From positions 124,001 to 188,000 of the forward strand of contig BGZK01000711.1 of NCBI GenBank assembly GCA_005406025.1: a stretch of 64,000 nucleotides of DNA. Reading direction: 5' to 3'. Shown here in pieces: positions 21,261-33,225 of this stretch. This DNA is from Eumeta japonica. Its lineage: Eukaryota > Arthropoda > Insecta > Lepidoptera > Psychidae. Position 1 is the first letter of the stretch; every line of letters starts with the position of its first letter. Under the pieces are notes generated by a model. The model was not told the DNA's origin. It made no database searches and saw only the letters and a list, made by a program, of their open reading frames with translations. The position numbers and the translations under genes are program-made.

Positions 21261-24200
21261 CGCGGTAAAGCTATTGCACAGCATTTTTTATCAACTTATG
21301 CAATTATAATTATTTATTTATTTATACAGTATTTTTTTTCTTTTATATTAATTTAAGTTTTTCATCACTTTTTTTCATTAATAAATGCACTTTGTTTATT
21401 CATATTTAAAACACCTTATACACAAATTTTACGCGTATAGCTATTTACCAGCAACTGCTATTCACTGTTGTACATAGGTACACCTATGTATACATATATA
21501 CATACATGTATACTTACGGGGCACATGCGGTGAGTGTGGCATTATAAAGATATGATAGATACTTATACACCTATATACTTTCTCACAAACAGCTGCTTAC
21601 GTATTCGTCCGATTTCGGAGCAGCTCGTCTCGATTCGTGCGAGCTTCTTACAGTCGTACCATATACATACACATTAAGCGAACGCTCGGCCGAGCTACAT
21701 GGTAGGCGGAGTGGGAGGTGTTAGGTTTTATTTTCGTTGCGGAATTTGTTGATTCGGTCGCCGCGCTCAAAGCCCGCGATAAAAGGTATGCAATAGCTTA
21801 ATAAAAATAAAATGTGTTTTCATTTTAGTTAACTACATAAGATCAAAAAATTAATCAAGGAGGCTTTGTGAACGCATGTTCAATAAGATTTCTGAGGATA
21901 CATAAAAATTACCCATATACAAAATTTACTCATATAGAAAATTAAAGTCTTTATTTCAAGTTAACCACTGCAAAAAAAGAGTATTACACAAACTCTAAAA
22001 TTTATAAAATAAATAAACATTACCAACTCGACTTCTGACCGGTTTGTAATTCTTGCAATAATTTTAAATATGATTATAATTTTATATAATTTTGGTTTGA
22101 AAAGAGCTACCCTCAAGTTTCTTGCTCACTCTTTTTGAAAGATAACTGCTTTTCCAACGAGTGGCAATTTTAAAGCGCATACAGTAAATTCTTTAAATAC
22201 TATATTTTCAAGTGTTATAACCTATGAAATAAATATATTTCTAATTTTACTTTTATTTTGAATGAAGGATCTCTTTGTTTGTTTGGTCGGGCTAATTTCA
22301 GAAATAGCCGAACAGATTTTAATCAAACTTTGAGTAAAAGTAAATTACCTCCTGGAAAAAAGAACCTGAATAATTTTTATTTATCTATCTATACTAATAC
22401 ATAAAATTGTACATACGATATCTTTGTAAAATTTTGTATATTTATTCCATGACTTACCTCATCTGTGCTTTTTATTTTGTAATTTTTACTCAGAATGTCT
22501 GTCTATAAAGTGTCTGTGACGGAAAAGACGGAATGGATTTTAATCAAATTTTTCATAGTTATAAATTCTTTTCAATAAGTGTGTTTATTGTTCTTTTTTT
22601 CTGCGTGGCTAAGTTATTCTTCTGATTACTATGAAACTGGTAATATATTGTACTCGCAAACAGGAAGGTTTCTAAAAAAGAACTAACATTTGTACTCGAA
22701 GTCGTCTGCGTATTTGTTTTATTGAATCAAACTACTGAAGCGATTCTACAAACTATTCCACTAATAAAAATAACGAGATCATAATCGAAAGCGTGATCAG
22801 TCGATACACAAGATGACAAGATGCAGGAATTCATTCTATTTTCATGTGGACGGAGCCGCGAAGAATAACTAAATAAACCTAACAGAGTATATTTATTTTT
22901 TAAAAAGGAAAATATACCAATTATTTTCTTTTTGAAAATACCTGTAACAAAATTTATAATTAATATTTGTCGAGTAGCGTATGAAACTTCATTCATACTA
23001 GATGTCCTCGACACTCATATATTTTTTTATTCCCTCTGATAATTGGTCTTAGAGCGTTTATTACTTTTTACATATTTTTTTCTTAAAAAAAAAACAATTA
23101 TTTTTGAAATTTTAGTTGCTAAATATTTTAAAATAATCAGTATTATGTAGAAATGAGTAACATGCGTTAAAGCTGAATGCATTAATAATTAGGAACGTGT
23201 ATTCGCTTTCATATTTGTTAGTGTATTAAAGATTCGTGGTATTCCACTACTAAAAAAGCATCACCAATACTTTTCAGGTAATTATATAAAGGCGATGATT
23301 GGTCCAATAACAACGCCGCGCATTTTTTTTATGCTATACTGTTCAAAAAAACAAGACATTCAAAACACACGTCAAGCTTCGTCACTGCCAGTATCGTGAC
23401 TGACAGATCATTGACGAAAAGAAAAATAATTACTGGTTCATTTAAATGATTTATCTGATGGTTACTTGATGGAAAAAATATTTTTAGAACATTACATCAG
23501 TTATACGTTTTCATAAGTAATAGCTATGACAATAGTAAAACTGTCAGCATATTAAACATGTAACACTGCCATAGGTACATGGGAGGTGAGTGAATGGAAT
23601 AAATTAAGGAATTTTATTATTTGAGTTATTTATTTACCAACAGCGGTAAACATAATACAAATATTTAAAAAAGATAGTAAGGGAAAGATGATGCGTGTGG
23701 TTTCCTTTGCTGTAATGAACTGTAAAACTCTTACAACTTGTTATGAGATTTTTATTTATCTTTAAATAATACAATTAACCTTTATTCGGGCAACAAAAGT
23801 TAATAAAACAAAGGACCTTAGAAGTAAACGAATAAAATCAACATTTTCTTGATTAAAAAAAATTTTACTTAAAGGTAAACAATAAAGATTGTCTTGATTT
23901 ATTAACTAACAAAATCCAGAAAAAGAAAAGGCCGAAAAGATGATGATTATTTCGTTTGACTGTTCATAATAAATTTCTGGCCTCTACACTTTCGTACGGC
24001 ACTGACCATTAGATGTGGCCGAAAAAACATAAAAGGGTGTAACGTTGTGGTTCTTAATAAAACATAGATTAGCAAATAAGTAAATGAGCGACATTTATTG
24101 ACGTACGAATACGAGAGAGAAAACCATAGATTATATTACATACACAGATGTCACATATAATAATATTACACAAAATGGACGCTAGATGTCTATGCTTTAC

Positions 24201-24860
24201 AATAAGCAATGCAGTAGAGATGCGATTCCTGTGTAGTATATTACAATGCTTTTGAAAGATTTTTTTTAATTCATTGTTTTTCACACATTCTTTATCTTTT
24301 GTTTTTGCAGTTTTGCACTTTTGCCTTTTCTACAATATCATTCAAACTGCCTGTTCTTCCAACTCTGTGGTTGATAGTAGCCCTTCCAGACATTAAATTC
24401 AGCCATGTTTTCATCTTTACAACTAATTTCTTGTCTTTCCCAGTTTCACAGAAAAATATCTTTTACTACCATTTGTTCTCTTATTCACTCCACATATTGT
24501 TTTTGGTTCATTCTTTATTACATATTTCGTTAACTTCCACAATTCGGTATGCTCATGAACGTTCATATTATTTGAATGCATTAAGTCACTATACATATTC
24601 ATATTTTGTCATGCACAAATGATAATAATGTTAATATATTACCATTGGTATAAATAGATATTGCATTTGTGAATATGATTTGTACTGATTTTTAAAAATA
24701 ATTTTTGAGGCATTTATAAATGCCAGTTATTTACATTTAACCAAGTAACTTATTAATAAAAATTAAAACGACTATTAAAAAAAAATATTCCCACATAAAA
24801 TAAAAGGCTCATAAATTAGTTGAGGAATAACAAGTTCCATTTTTATTGTCTCTGAATCTC

Positions 24861-24893
<33 letters not shown>

Positions 24894-25528
24894 CATATAG
24901 ATGTTTAAAAAAAGTCCAAGTATTAATAGTTATTGTCAATAAAAAGACAACTGATTTATGGCAAAAAATGAGTAATTATATTCAACAGTATAGAACTAAG
25001 TATGTATAATACAAATTGTTTATTTACAAAAAAAGGTTAGATTTTATCCCTCCTTTAATTCAAGACCAATGAACTCAATTACAAATGACATTCATTCTAT
25101 ATTTTTTGCAGCATAAGCATACAGTGCTATCGAGCAATACATCATCTCATCATATGTATCAATTGAAGGTCAAATAAAAATAGGTAGTTTGTATTTTTTA
25201 TTATCTTCTAGTTCATCTTGTAGCTTTGAGAGCTAGAAATAGAATATAATCACAGACAACTGTTTCTACACACCAAACAGGTACATTTTTGACATGAAAA
25301 AAAAAACTATTCTTTTGAACATAATGTATACTTGTCTATATTTTATTTCATTTATACAAACAAATTGCAAAATATATTAAACCTAACCCCTCGAGTGTAT
25401 ATGTTCCATCAATAGAAAGAATGTGTGCCACGGAATGAATCTAAACACTCGACTTTTTAAATATTTAAATATATTCTACTTATATTTTTCATGCATCTGC
25501 TACACAACAATTTATTGTTTTACATTTA
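21261..25528. other. gene-free stretch with a GC-rich patch
   Basis: No gene is supported. 21590-21795 is much richer in GC than its surroundings (CGTCTCGATTCGTGCGAG, GGTCGCCGCGCTCAAAGCCC) and ends AAAAG|GTATGC, which could be an untranslated first exon with a donor site, or part of a retroelement 5' UTR. I cannot tie it to a coding exon. 22240-22460 holds decayed repeat wording (GTTTGTTTGGTCGGGCTAAT). 24862-24891 is an (AT)n tract. The open stretches at 22727-23014 (-) and 24299-24622 (+) resemble nothing I know. Confidence 0.4.
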
Positions 25529-27223
25529 TTAGCCTTTTTCACAGCCATGTTTTTTCACATGTTCATCCAGATCCTTTTCTTCTACAAATTTCGTTTGACA
25601 GTTAGAACATTTAAACATTTTTTTCCTATGATGTATAGACATATGCCGTTTAAGATGCCATGACCGTGTAAGCCTAAACCCACAGATACTGCATACATGA
25701 GGTTTGTCACCGGTATGTATCTGTGAATGCTGTTTTAAGTCACTGCGAGTGATGAAAGCTCTCCCACAAGTATCACATTCAAAATTCTTCTCACCCGTGT
25801 GTTGCCTATAATTTTAAATAATATATTTAATTTGTTAATGAATACTATTTATTCTTTCATAAAAAATTACAACCTAGTATGATATCTAAGATGGCCAGTT
25901 GTGCGAAACTTTCTTGGACATAAGGTACATTTGTATGGTAATTCACCAGAGTGTTTTCGACTATGAACTATTAGACCTGAAGAATGAGCAAATGAGTCAC
26001 CACACACAGTACAACTAAGAGGTTTTTCACCCTGCAAGAAAGAAGGTTTATACTACTATTAGGCTAAAGCTATTTATGAAATACATATTTTAAAATAATT
26101 TTACAAAACAATATTGTTTTATTAACTGTGGTAAAATATTTGATCTGTAATAAATATGAAATAATGTAAATGTAAACAATTGAAATGAAAATGTTATAAA
26201 TGGGAGGGTATGCCATAGTAGTCTCATAATAAAAAATAAACTAATATAAAACAAAATATTCTATTTAGCATAACCATAAAATAATTAACAGAAAATAAAA
26301 AAAAAACTCACGGAATGGATGCGTAAATGCACTTTTAAATATTGTTCAAGAGAAAATGTCTTATTGCAAAGTGAACATCCAAAAGGCTTTTCTCCGGTAT
26401 GAGTTTTCAGATGTGTGTTTAAACGAAATCTAAAATAAAAGTAATGTTTAATAACAAAAGGTCAATTAGCTAATATGACAAAATTCATAAGAATTGTTTT
26501 CATAATTACAAATACAAATATAATCATTGAATAAAGGTTGACACAAATCAACTAATGAGTTACTTTATGGTATCACAATGACAGAATGATACGTTTCAAA
26601 GACCAAAAAGATGAATGAAAGCAATGGAAGTTGAACAGAAGCAAGTTTTCTTGTAGAACTAAACAAAGGTACCTAGAAGACATGACCTTTCCACATGTAA
26701 AACATTGCTGTTTTTGAAGTCTTTTACTTTCATTTTTAGTTCCAGTTTCTGTTTTTCCTTTCTTTTTAAGGACAGTTTGGCCTGTAAGATCATTTTGTGC
26801 AATTTGGGGTTCCTCAGAATTAATTTCATTATCAGATAAGCTCTCAATAAACTCATTCTGATCCGTAATGTATACTTGATCAGTAAATGAATCTACAATA
26901 GGGCTATTAAAAAAGGATTTTCTAAGTTTAATGTCCGATTTCTCACATTGCACTTTAAATTTGAAACATTCCTTCAATTTTGACACGCACTTATAGCAAA
27001 TGTAACTTGGCAGACCATCATGAGGATAAATCTGTAACACCAATGTACATAGAGATCAATTAGTTATAAATAGTCGTAAATTACTCTGAAATAAAAAATT
27101 AATACTCGCTTTAACTTTTGATATAGCCATTGTCATTGCTGAAAAACTCTCGGTTCCCCATTTTTGAAAAATATCTTTAAGTGAATCAGTACCTAAACAA
27201 ATACGGCAAATCTTTTGTTCCAT
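25529..27223 (-). CDS. ZAD-domain C2H2 zinc-finger protein, 7 fingers (5 exons)
   Basis: Exons are 27223-27110, 27031-26673, 26429-26312, 26031-25874 and 25805-25529. Phases join to a 341-residue product. Exon 1 starts [20 protein letters not shown] and exon 2 contains [20 protein letters not shown]. Cys6, Cys9, Cys50 and Cys53 are the four zinc ligands of a ZAD dimerisation domain, as in hundreds of insect transcription factors. An acidic linker ([20 protein letters not shown]) leads to seven C2H2 fingers. Finger 1 is split across exons 2 and 3 ([21 protein letters not shown]) and finger 4 across exons 4 and 5. TGEKP-type linkers are present between several fingers. The likely role is a sequence-specific nuclear regulator with unknown targets. 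Intron 1 appears to be of the GC-AG type (AAA|GCGAGT). The start is the ATG three residues before the first ZAD cysteine motif, as is usual. Confidence 0.9.
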
Positions 27224-28938
27224 CTTTCCTTATTACAAACATACATTTCATACAAATGTATTTTTTAAATGTTCTTATTTCCTCATGTGTCGATTACATT
27301 TACATAATTGTTATAACATCTAAGATAAAATTAATAATAAAAAAATAATATTTAGGATATGGAAATAAAAAAAATTAAAACTCAACTAAAATAAAATCAT
27401 TGTTCAGAACGATGTTATTAGAACCATAGAGTATATAAATAAAGTGAAGATGAGATAAAATTAGTAATCCATAGACTAAAATATAGATGCAGTAGAAAAC
27501 TAGTATGAAATACGATTGCAATAAAACAACATCGAAGTTTAAATTCATAAACCAAGAAAAGTTGACGCCATAATTATTTCTATAATATACGTTTTTATAA
27601 ACTCAACAACAGAAGGTCAAAATAATTCCCCTACCAAAGAATAATCAAGAATACTATCGTGTATTTTTGAATCTTAAAAAGTAAATAACTTCTCCAACCT
27701 ACGCCTTGTTTACATTTTAAACGCATTTTGATTGATTAGAATGTTGTAGATTATAATAAATTTTGTTCATTTATGTAATATGTTTGTCTTGTTTTTATAA
27801 ATTGTTTATAGCTCTATTTACATTAGGATAAAATTCGAGATCACTAGTCGACACACACACACGCACGCACGAGCGCACGCATGCACGCACGTGCGCACGC
27901 ACACACAGACACACACACGTGCATTGAAATAGTTCCTTGATGAGCTATTGTACTGCAATATTGCTGAATAAATATCTTTTTTTTATTTTTCTGCGTGCTT
28001 ACTTTTTCATACATACGCTATTTCGTAACATTATTGAGACATCGTTCAAAGTGTTTATACCTTGGGCACAAGTATAGTAACGATGGTGAATCGTAGCACG
28101 GATGAGGTTTTTGAATTTCATCACTGCTGTAATAAGCACTTTACGTGTACCATGATATTGGCTTGTTTTAATGTCCAAGATTATATAAATATTTTTATTT
28201 TTTATAGAATTCTATTGATCAAGTTTCGTTGTTATGATTGCACAACATTGACGACGGGTTTTTACGTTTAATATAACATTATTTACGTTTAATAATAACA
28301 ATAACATATGACGTTCTTTATTATCAAGTAACTCTATCAATTTTAAATACAACATTTTTAGCATTCTTTTTGTATTATAGTAATGAAGATAGTATTGGAT
28401 TATTTATGTATTTTCTTGTGTGAATAAGTTTATCTAATTTTAATGACATTCCGATGTTTCTTTCAAATGAGTAATCAAGATCTTAAACCATAAGTTAATA
28501 TTAAATAAATAATGTTGGTAGATTACAAGATCAATATACGTGAGAATTTTCTACACTTCATGAATTAGAAAATAATTATCAATAGTAGATAGACCACGGT
28601 CATTCAACAAATGAAATCCAAATTTTATCAATCTCAAACACTTGATGATTTTTTCTGAGTAGTTACGGTAAAAATTGAAGGAAGTAGTTACTATTTGCGG
28701 GAGACACATCAAAAATCCCAGGCCGAGAAAATTAATAGTTTTATTACGAGATCTCATAATCTAAGATTTGTATACAGCTGTACAATAATTATTATGAATT
28801 CAACGATTGTAAAACTCGATACGAAGGACGCACTATAAAGTTTTGGATCTGGCCACTTAAATAAACAATATTTAAAACATAATTACTATATTTGAAAATG
28901 GAACCCTTTGGCTGTTAAATACAGTTTGTTTCATTTAA
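27224..28938. other. gene-free stretch, upstream region of the ZAD-zinc-finger gene
   Basis: No coding exon is seen. The first few hundred bases should contain the promoter of the ZAD gene; I see no diagnostic element. The remainder is AT-rich and contains the CA/GCAC-type microsatellite at 27850-27922. Confidence 0.4.
27850..27922. repeat. (CA/CGCA)n microsatellite
   Basis: An alternating purine-pyrimidine tract of CA and CGCA units, about 73 bp, interrupted by single changes. Such sequence can take up Z-DNA form (general knowledge); no function is implied here. Confidence 0.95.
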
Positions 28939-30310
28939 ATGTCATTTATTTTTACAATGAGGCGTCATTTTCAAAATTGCATGTTCATCAGTATGAATTT
29001 AAGTCGTAAAAATTTTCGTATTATGAATTTCGTAGAATTCAAATGCGGTCATGTCAACCTAAGTTCAGACAAACATGATAGTCGTCCCGTCCATCTCTGT
29101 GAACAACAAAAAATCGATGCTGTGCCGTATGAGGTTCAAGCATTTTTAAACATAAGCATGAATTAAATACAATCAATTCTACACAAACATTTAGGAAAAA
29201 CAGAGAAAACTTTGCTCGCGATGAATCCTACACAATTTGACTGAGACCAAGACTGATAAAAAATGGACAGCGTCACTTGATGCAATGACATGTTTACCAG
29301 ATTTAAGGAAAAGGTGTCAAATTTGGTGTGGGACATAGTAACAAGTTATGAAACATAGATTTATTGTTGCGACACACAAATAAAGCAGCAATCAACGATA
29401 CGGGTCTAACGATCGATTGCATTGAAATGAGGCGGAACCACCCAAAGTGGCGCGCTTCGAGCATCCTTAGGTATAGGCATGAGTCAAATACAATCAATCC
29501 TACACAAACATTTTGGTATAGAAAAGCTGTACTAAGCCCCAAAAAACAAATCGCATCACTTAGTGCAATGCCATGCTTACCAGATTCGAGGAAGGGGTGT
29601 CAATTTTAATATGGGACATAGTAAGAGGTGACGGAACATGGATTTATTGCAAAACCCCCCCCAAAAAAAAAAAAAACAGCAAGCTCAAACCAACCAAAGT
29701 GGCAGGCCAATGAAGTGCCTCTAAGCGGATGATTGCCTCTTTTTTTAATAAAATCTAGACACGTTGCTACTGTTGCTTCGGAGAATTGTCGTATCGTAAA
29801 TAATAATTGCTACACGATCATTTGTTTGCCGGAAGTTATTGACGAGCTCTTTAAAAATAACCGTAAACGTCGTATTATCTTACACCATGACAATGTTAAT
29901 TCCTATACGGCCAAACAGACAAATAAATTCGTGTAAGAGAAAAATATACAACTTTCAATTCTTCATATAATCCCGACGGACACCTTGCGGCTTTTTATTG
30001 TTCGCAGAAATGAAGAATCAATTGCGAAATCAAAAATTATCTTCACCAGAAGAGGTTGTTGAAGACTATGAAAAACATGTTTCCTAGGTCACCAGGGTGC
30101 AGTGGCATAAATGTTTTCAAAATTGGTTTATTCACATGAAAATGTACATTATTACTAACGGGGAATATATTGAGAAATAATTTTTTCTCATTCATTCTAG
30201 AAATTTTCAGAGCGCCCTGCAAATCAACATAGTGGATAAAAAGAGTAGCATCGAAGTTGTGCATTAAAAAAAATGAAGGACCGTGTAGCTAGACTTTTTC
30301 GTCACCTAGT
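28939..30310 (+). mobile_element. decayed mariner transposon with internal duplication
   Basis: In broken frames the region reads the mariner transposase. The N-terminus is at 28939-29060 (MSFIFTMRRHFQNCMFISMN, NFVEFKCG). The central part is at 29690-29936 (VATVASENCRIVNNNCYTII, KNNRKRRIILHHDNVNSYTA). The C-terminal part is at 29940-30180 (DGHLAAFY for the SPDL region, NWFIHMK-like FKIGLFT, TGNILRN). The second catalytic Asp is visible in LHHDN; the third position is degraded. A block of about 300 bp is duplicated (29155-29340 against 29477-29640). I could not define the terminal inverted repeats or a TA duplication with confidence, so borders are approximate. Confidence 0.8.
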
Positions 30311-30807
30311 GGCAAACATTTGAATTGATTGGCATCATTTATTTAATTTTAATACGTGATTTATTTTTAATAATTTTGAACAGAACATATTGATGTTTTT
30401 TTAATAATTTTAATTTCAAGAAAGAATTAATGTATCCTTGAATATATTGATACATCACGTCAAAAACGCAGATTAGATTTGAAAGTGAACTTTTACAAAT
30501 TTCCAAGACACATGTTTGGAGCCGTATGGACAGTATCTACAGTATATAAATGAAATAAAACACGTATAAGTGCAGTATTAATTAATACTTTAAGAAATTT
30601 TCTGTAATATTAAATAAAAATTTCACGTTAAATTCCTAAGTATATAAATGCTTATTATTATGTCAAGCAATTTTTAAATATTTATGATAGATATCTTATA
30701 ATGAAAATTCAACCTTTCAGTTTTTTCCTTCAATTTCATATATAATCTAATAGACTATTATAGGTACAAAAAAAGAGGGCGATTTAGTGTACTATTTTTA
30801 TAAATAA

Positions 30808-31999
30808 CTAGCTTTTGCCCGCGGCTCCGCCCGCGTAGGCATAAAATGTATTCTTTCATCTTGTTCATATAGAAATTTTTTTATAGGGCCAATTTATACA
30901 TATTGTGATATAACCACAGCCCCTATATATTCGTAGCTATTTCGTTTACATGGCTGATGTTTTTTAAAGCAATATAAAGCGACAACTTAAAAATTGTTGG
31001 AAGTTAAACATAATTCATACCTACTGATTTTTTTGTACATTTCATCACTATTAATTAAAATGAAAATCGGTCCAGCTATTCTCCAGTTATAAGTGTTCGA
31101 ACAGTTATATTGTGTAATGTATTTAAATTGGAACTAAGTATTTTATAAGATGAACTCGCTAATATGTATTATAGGTATTATAAATGCTATAGTTTGTAAG
31201 GATGGATAGGTACGGAAGTATATAATGATTGATGGTAGTGCAAAAGTTATAGGTGGCTACTGCAATATACTCCTATAAACTATGTTAAACGATTTATTTT
31301 GGTCTGTATAAACATGCAGATTTTGCGATTAAGAAACGCGTGAGCAAGTCACATAGAGCTGGCCGTGGGAAAACATTGCGTGCTCAAATGTATGCCTGCT
31401 ACCTTTATGGTCTGACCCTGCCGCCGGACCGCACCGTAATATCGCGCACTCGCTTGTCATTCGTCATAACTATTCAAATATTTGTCCAAATGATGGAGTG
31501 TAAAGACAAAGTTTATCTACTTTAAACACCAGATGCGATAAAATTATATATTTTGATATAAGGATCAATTTGTTACTAAAAATGTGCATTAGAAATAAAT
31601 TATCTATTATTATTGCATTTATGGTTCACTATTTTGGCGATAATGGCTTACACATAAAAGATAGTTATATGCTGTCGTGAGCTTTTTTGTAGGACTATTT
31701 AAGATAAACATTTCCATTGTACATTATATACGTGTAATTCCAACGGTTTTTGCGGCGCGCGCCAGAATACCTCGCAGATGGCAGATTTTCTCCTGCTTAC
31801 TTGACACTTCTCGTTATATTTTGGTTAATTCCCACTATATCTTTATAAATTATAGCCTATGTGTTATTCTGATGTGTAAGCTATATATTATTGTACCGCG
31901 TCATCGAAATCCATTCAGTAGTTTTTGCGTGAAAGAGGAACAAACATCCATCCATACATCCATCCAAACAAACTTTCGCCTTTATAATATTAGTAAGGA
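30808..31999 (-). mobile_element. Helitron (rolling-circle) element, internally deleted
   Basis: Read on the minus strand it begins TCCTTACTAATATTATAAA at 31999, directly after an A. It ends at 30808 with a GC-rich hairpin (CGCGGGC-GGA-GCCGCG, about 30816-30833), then GGGCAAAAGCTAG, followed by T. A 5' TC, a 3' hairpin about 10 nt before CTRR, and insertion between A and T with no target duplication are the Helitron rules. The internal sequence includes the end of a Helitron helicase gene at 31385-31329. At about 1.2 kb it is far shorter than an autonomous element, so it is non-autonomous. These ends are those of a family widespread in Lepidoptera. Confidence 0.88.
31329..31394 (-). pseudogene. 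C-terminal remnant of a Helitron Pif1-like helicase
   Basis: On the minus strand this reads ...EHAMFSHGQLYVTCSRVS then TAA at 31331-31329. SHGQLYVxxSRV is helicase motif VI of the Pif1-type domain of Helitron RepHel proteins, and it stands at the usual end of the protein. The upstream helicase is not recognisable. It confirms both the identity and the minus orientation of the surrounding element. Confidence 0.8.
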
Positions 32000-32379
32000 T
32001 GAAAATCGAGACATTCATTACATTCATCGTATGTTTCTTCGGTTTTTCCTGAACGTGAAAATGTTAAAAAACATACAATTAATTGAACCACAGATATGTT
32101 TACATTTATCTTCTAGACCAGCTTTACAGTTACACACAGCGTCATTGACGTTTCAGTTCTTGTAAAGCTCAAAAACGATATTTTTATAATTATATTGGAT
32201 AGCCAATATACGTATAAATTTATAATTTTTCGAATTCGATCTCAATAATTTGTTTTATTTAATTTTTATACGTAGGTACCACTATTTTTACATCATAGAT
32301 ATTTGACACACTCATGTGTGGTAAAATTTTATCAGTTATGACGGTTTCGCGATTATTTATTTTTTCAACTACGCCTTAC

Positions 32380-32390
32380 ACATGCTTTGA
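32380..32390. repeat. target-site duplication, left copy
   Basis: ACATGCTTTGA lies immediately before the LINE 5' end. The identical 11 bases lie at 38081-38091 after the tail, and no mismatch separates the two copies. Confidence 0.9.
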
Positions 32391-33225
32391 CAGTTCAGTT
32401 CGATCGCCCGCCTCGAACGGACGCTACTGCGCGCTCGCTCCCAGCGCTCTAACTAAGCTATTCGCTTTTTGTGCAGATCGCCGCCCCGCGACCCTCCGGC
32501 CCTGCCAATCGAGAGTCCGCGGCGCCGCCGGCCACCACGCTTTACAACTAATAATAATTTATTATTTCAGGTTTTTAACACGCTGAATTTTTGAAAGCTT
32601 TTAATTAAACTTTCACAAATAAAGCGACATTTTCGAAAACCCTTAAGGTCAAATCGCTGGCTACCTAACGGTGTCAACGAGGTGATTTGCAGCGAGCCCT
32701 GGCGCTGGCCTTTCCCTTCAGGGAACGGCAAACCCGGACGGACCTGGGACCACCGGCCTTGAGAGTGCTCCTCGCCGATACCAGGTGTCGCCCGCCCACC
32801 CTCCATCATCCCTCACTCCATCCTCCGTACCCCGTTTGCTAGGTCTATAGCAGACCTAGCTCGGATACGGAGCTGTTAGGGCCGCTAGGTCAAAACCCGC
32901 GCGCCCCTTATTTCGAATTTAAAAACCTCAATATTAAAAAAGACTTACTAGACGACATACCGCGCAAACATAGCTGAGCATCCCATTGTGTGTTCGCACA
33001 CCTGCCCGTCGAGCTCCGAGAATTCGGCCGGCCGACCCGCGTCGTCTATTGTTCGCCCCGACGAACAATAGACGGTTAATTAGACACCAGCGCGACAGCC
33101 GGCAACTGTACGATCAAACGCGCACGGTATCACTCAAGTATATATACCGTTAGCATTAATACATCTGTATTAACGCTATACAACGCATAAACATAAATAA
33201 TAATTTAATTTAAAATTAGCCTACC

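Noticed and set aside
22727..23014. 95-codon minus-strand frame
   Set aside because: No similarity recognised, and composition matches AT-rich noise. It cannot be supported as a gene.
24299..24622. 107-codon frame with hydrophobic content, possible membrane protein
   Set aside because: Low-complexity Phe/Leu/Ser run expected from T-rich DNA. No good start context, no neighbour and no recognised family.
27850..27922. CRISPR-like short repeats
   Set aside because: A simple CA/CGCA microsatellite without spacers, and the genome is eukaryotic.
31340..31525. 61-codon plus-strand frame MSKSHRAGRG...
   Set aside because: It is antisense to the Helitron helicase remnant, which reads SHGQLYVTCSRVS on the other strand.
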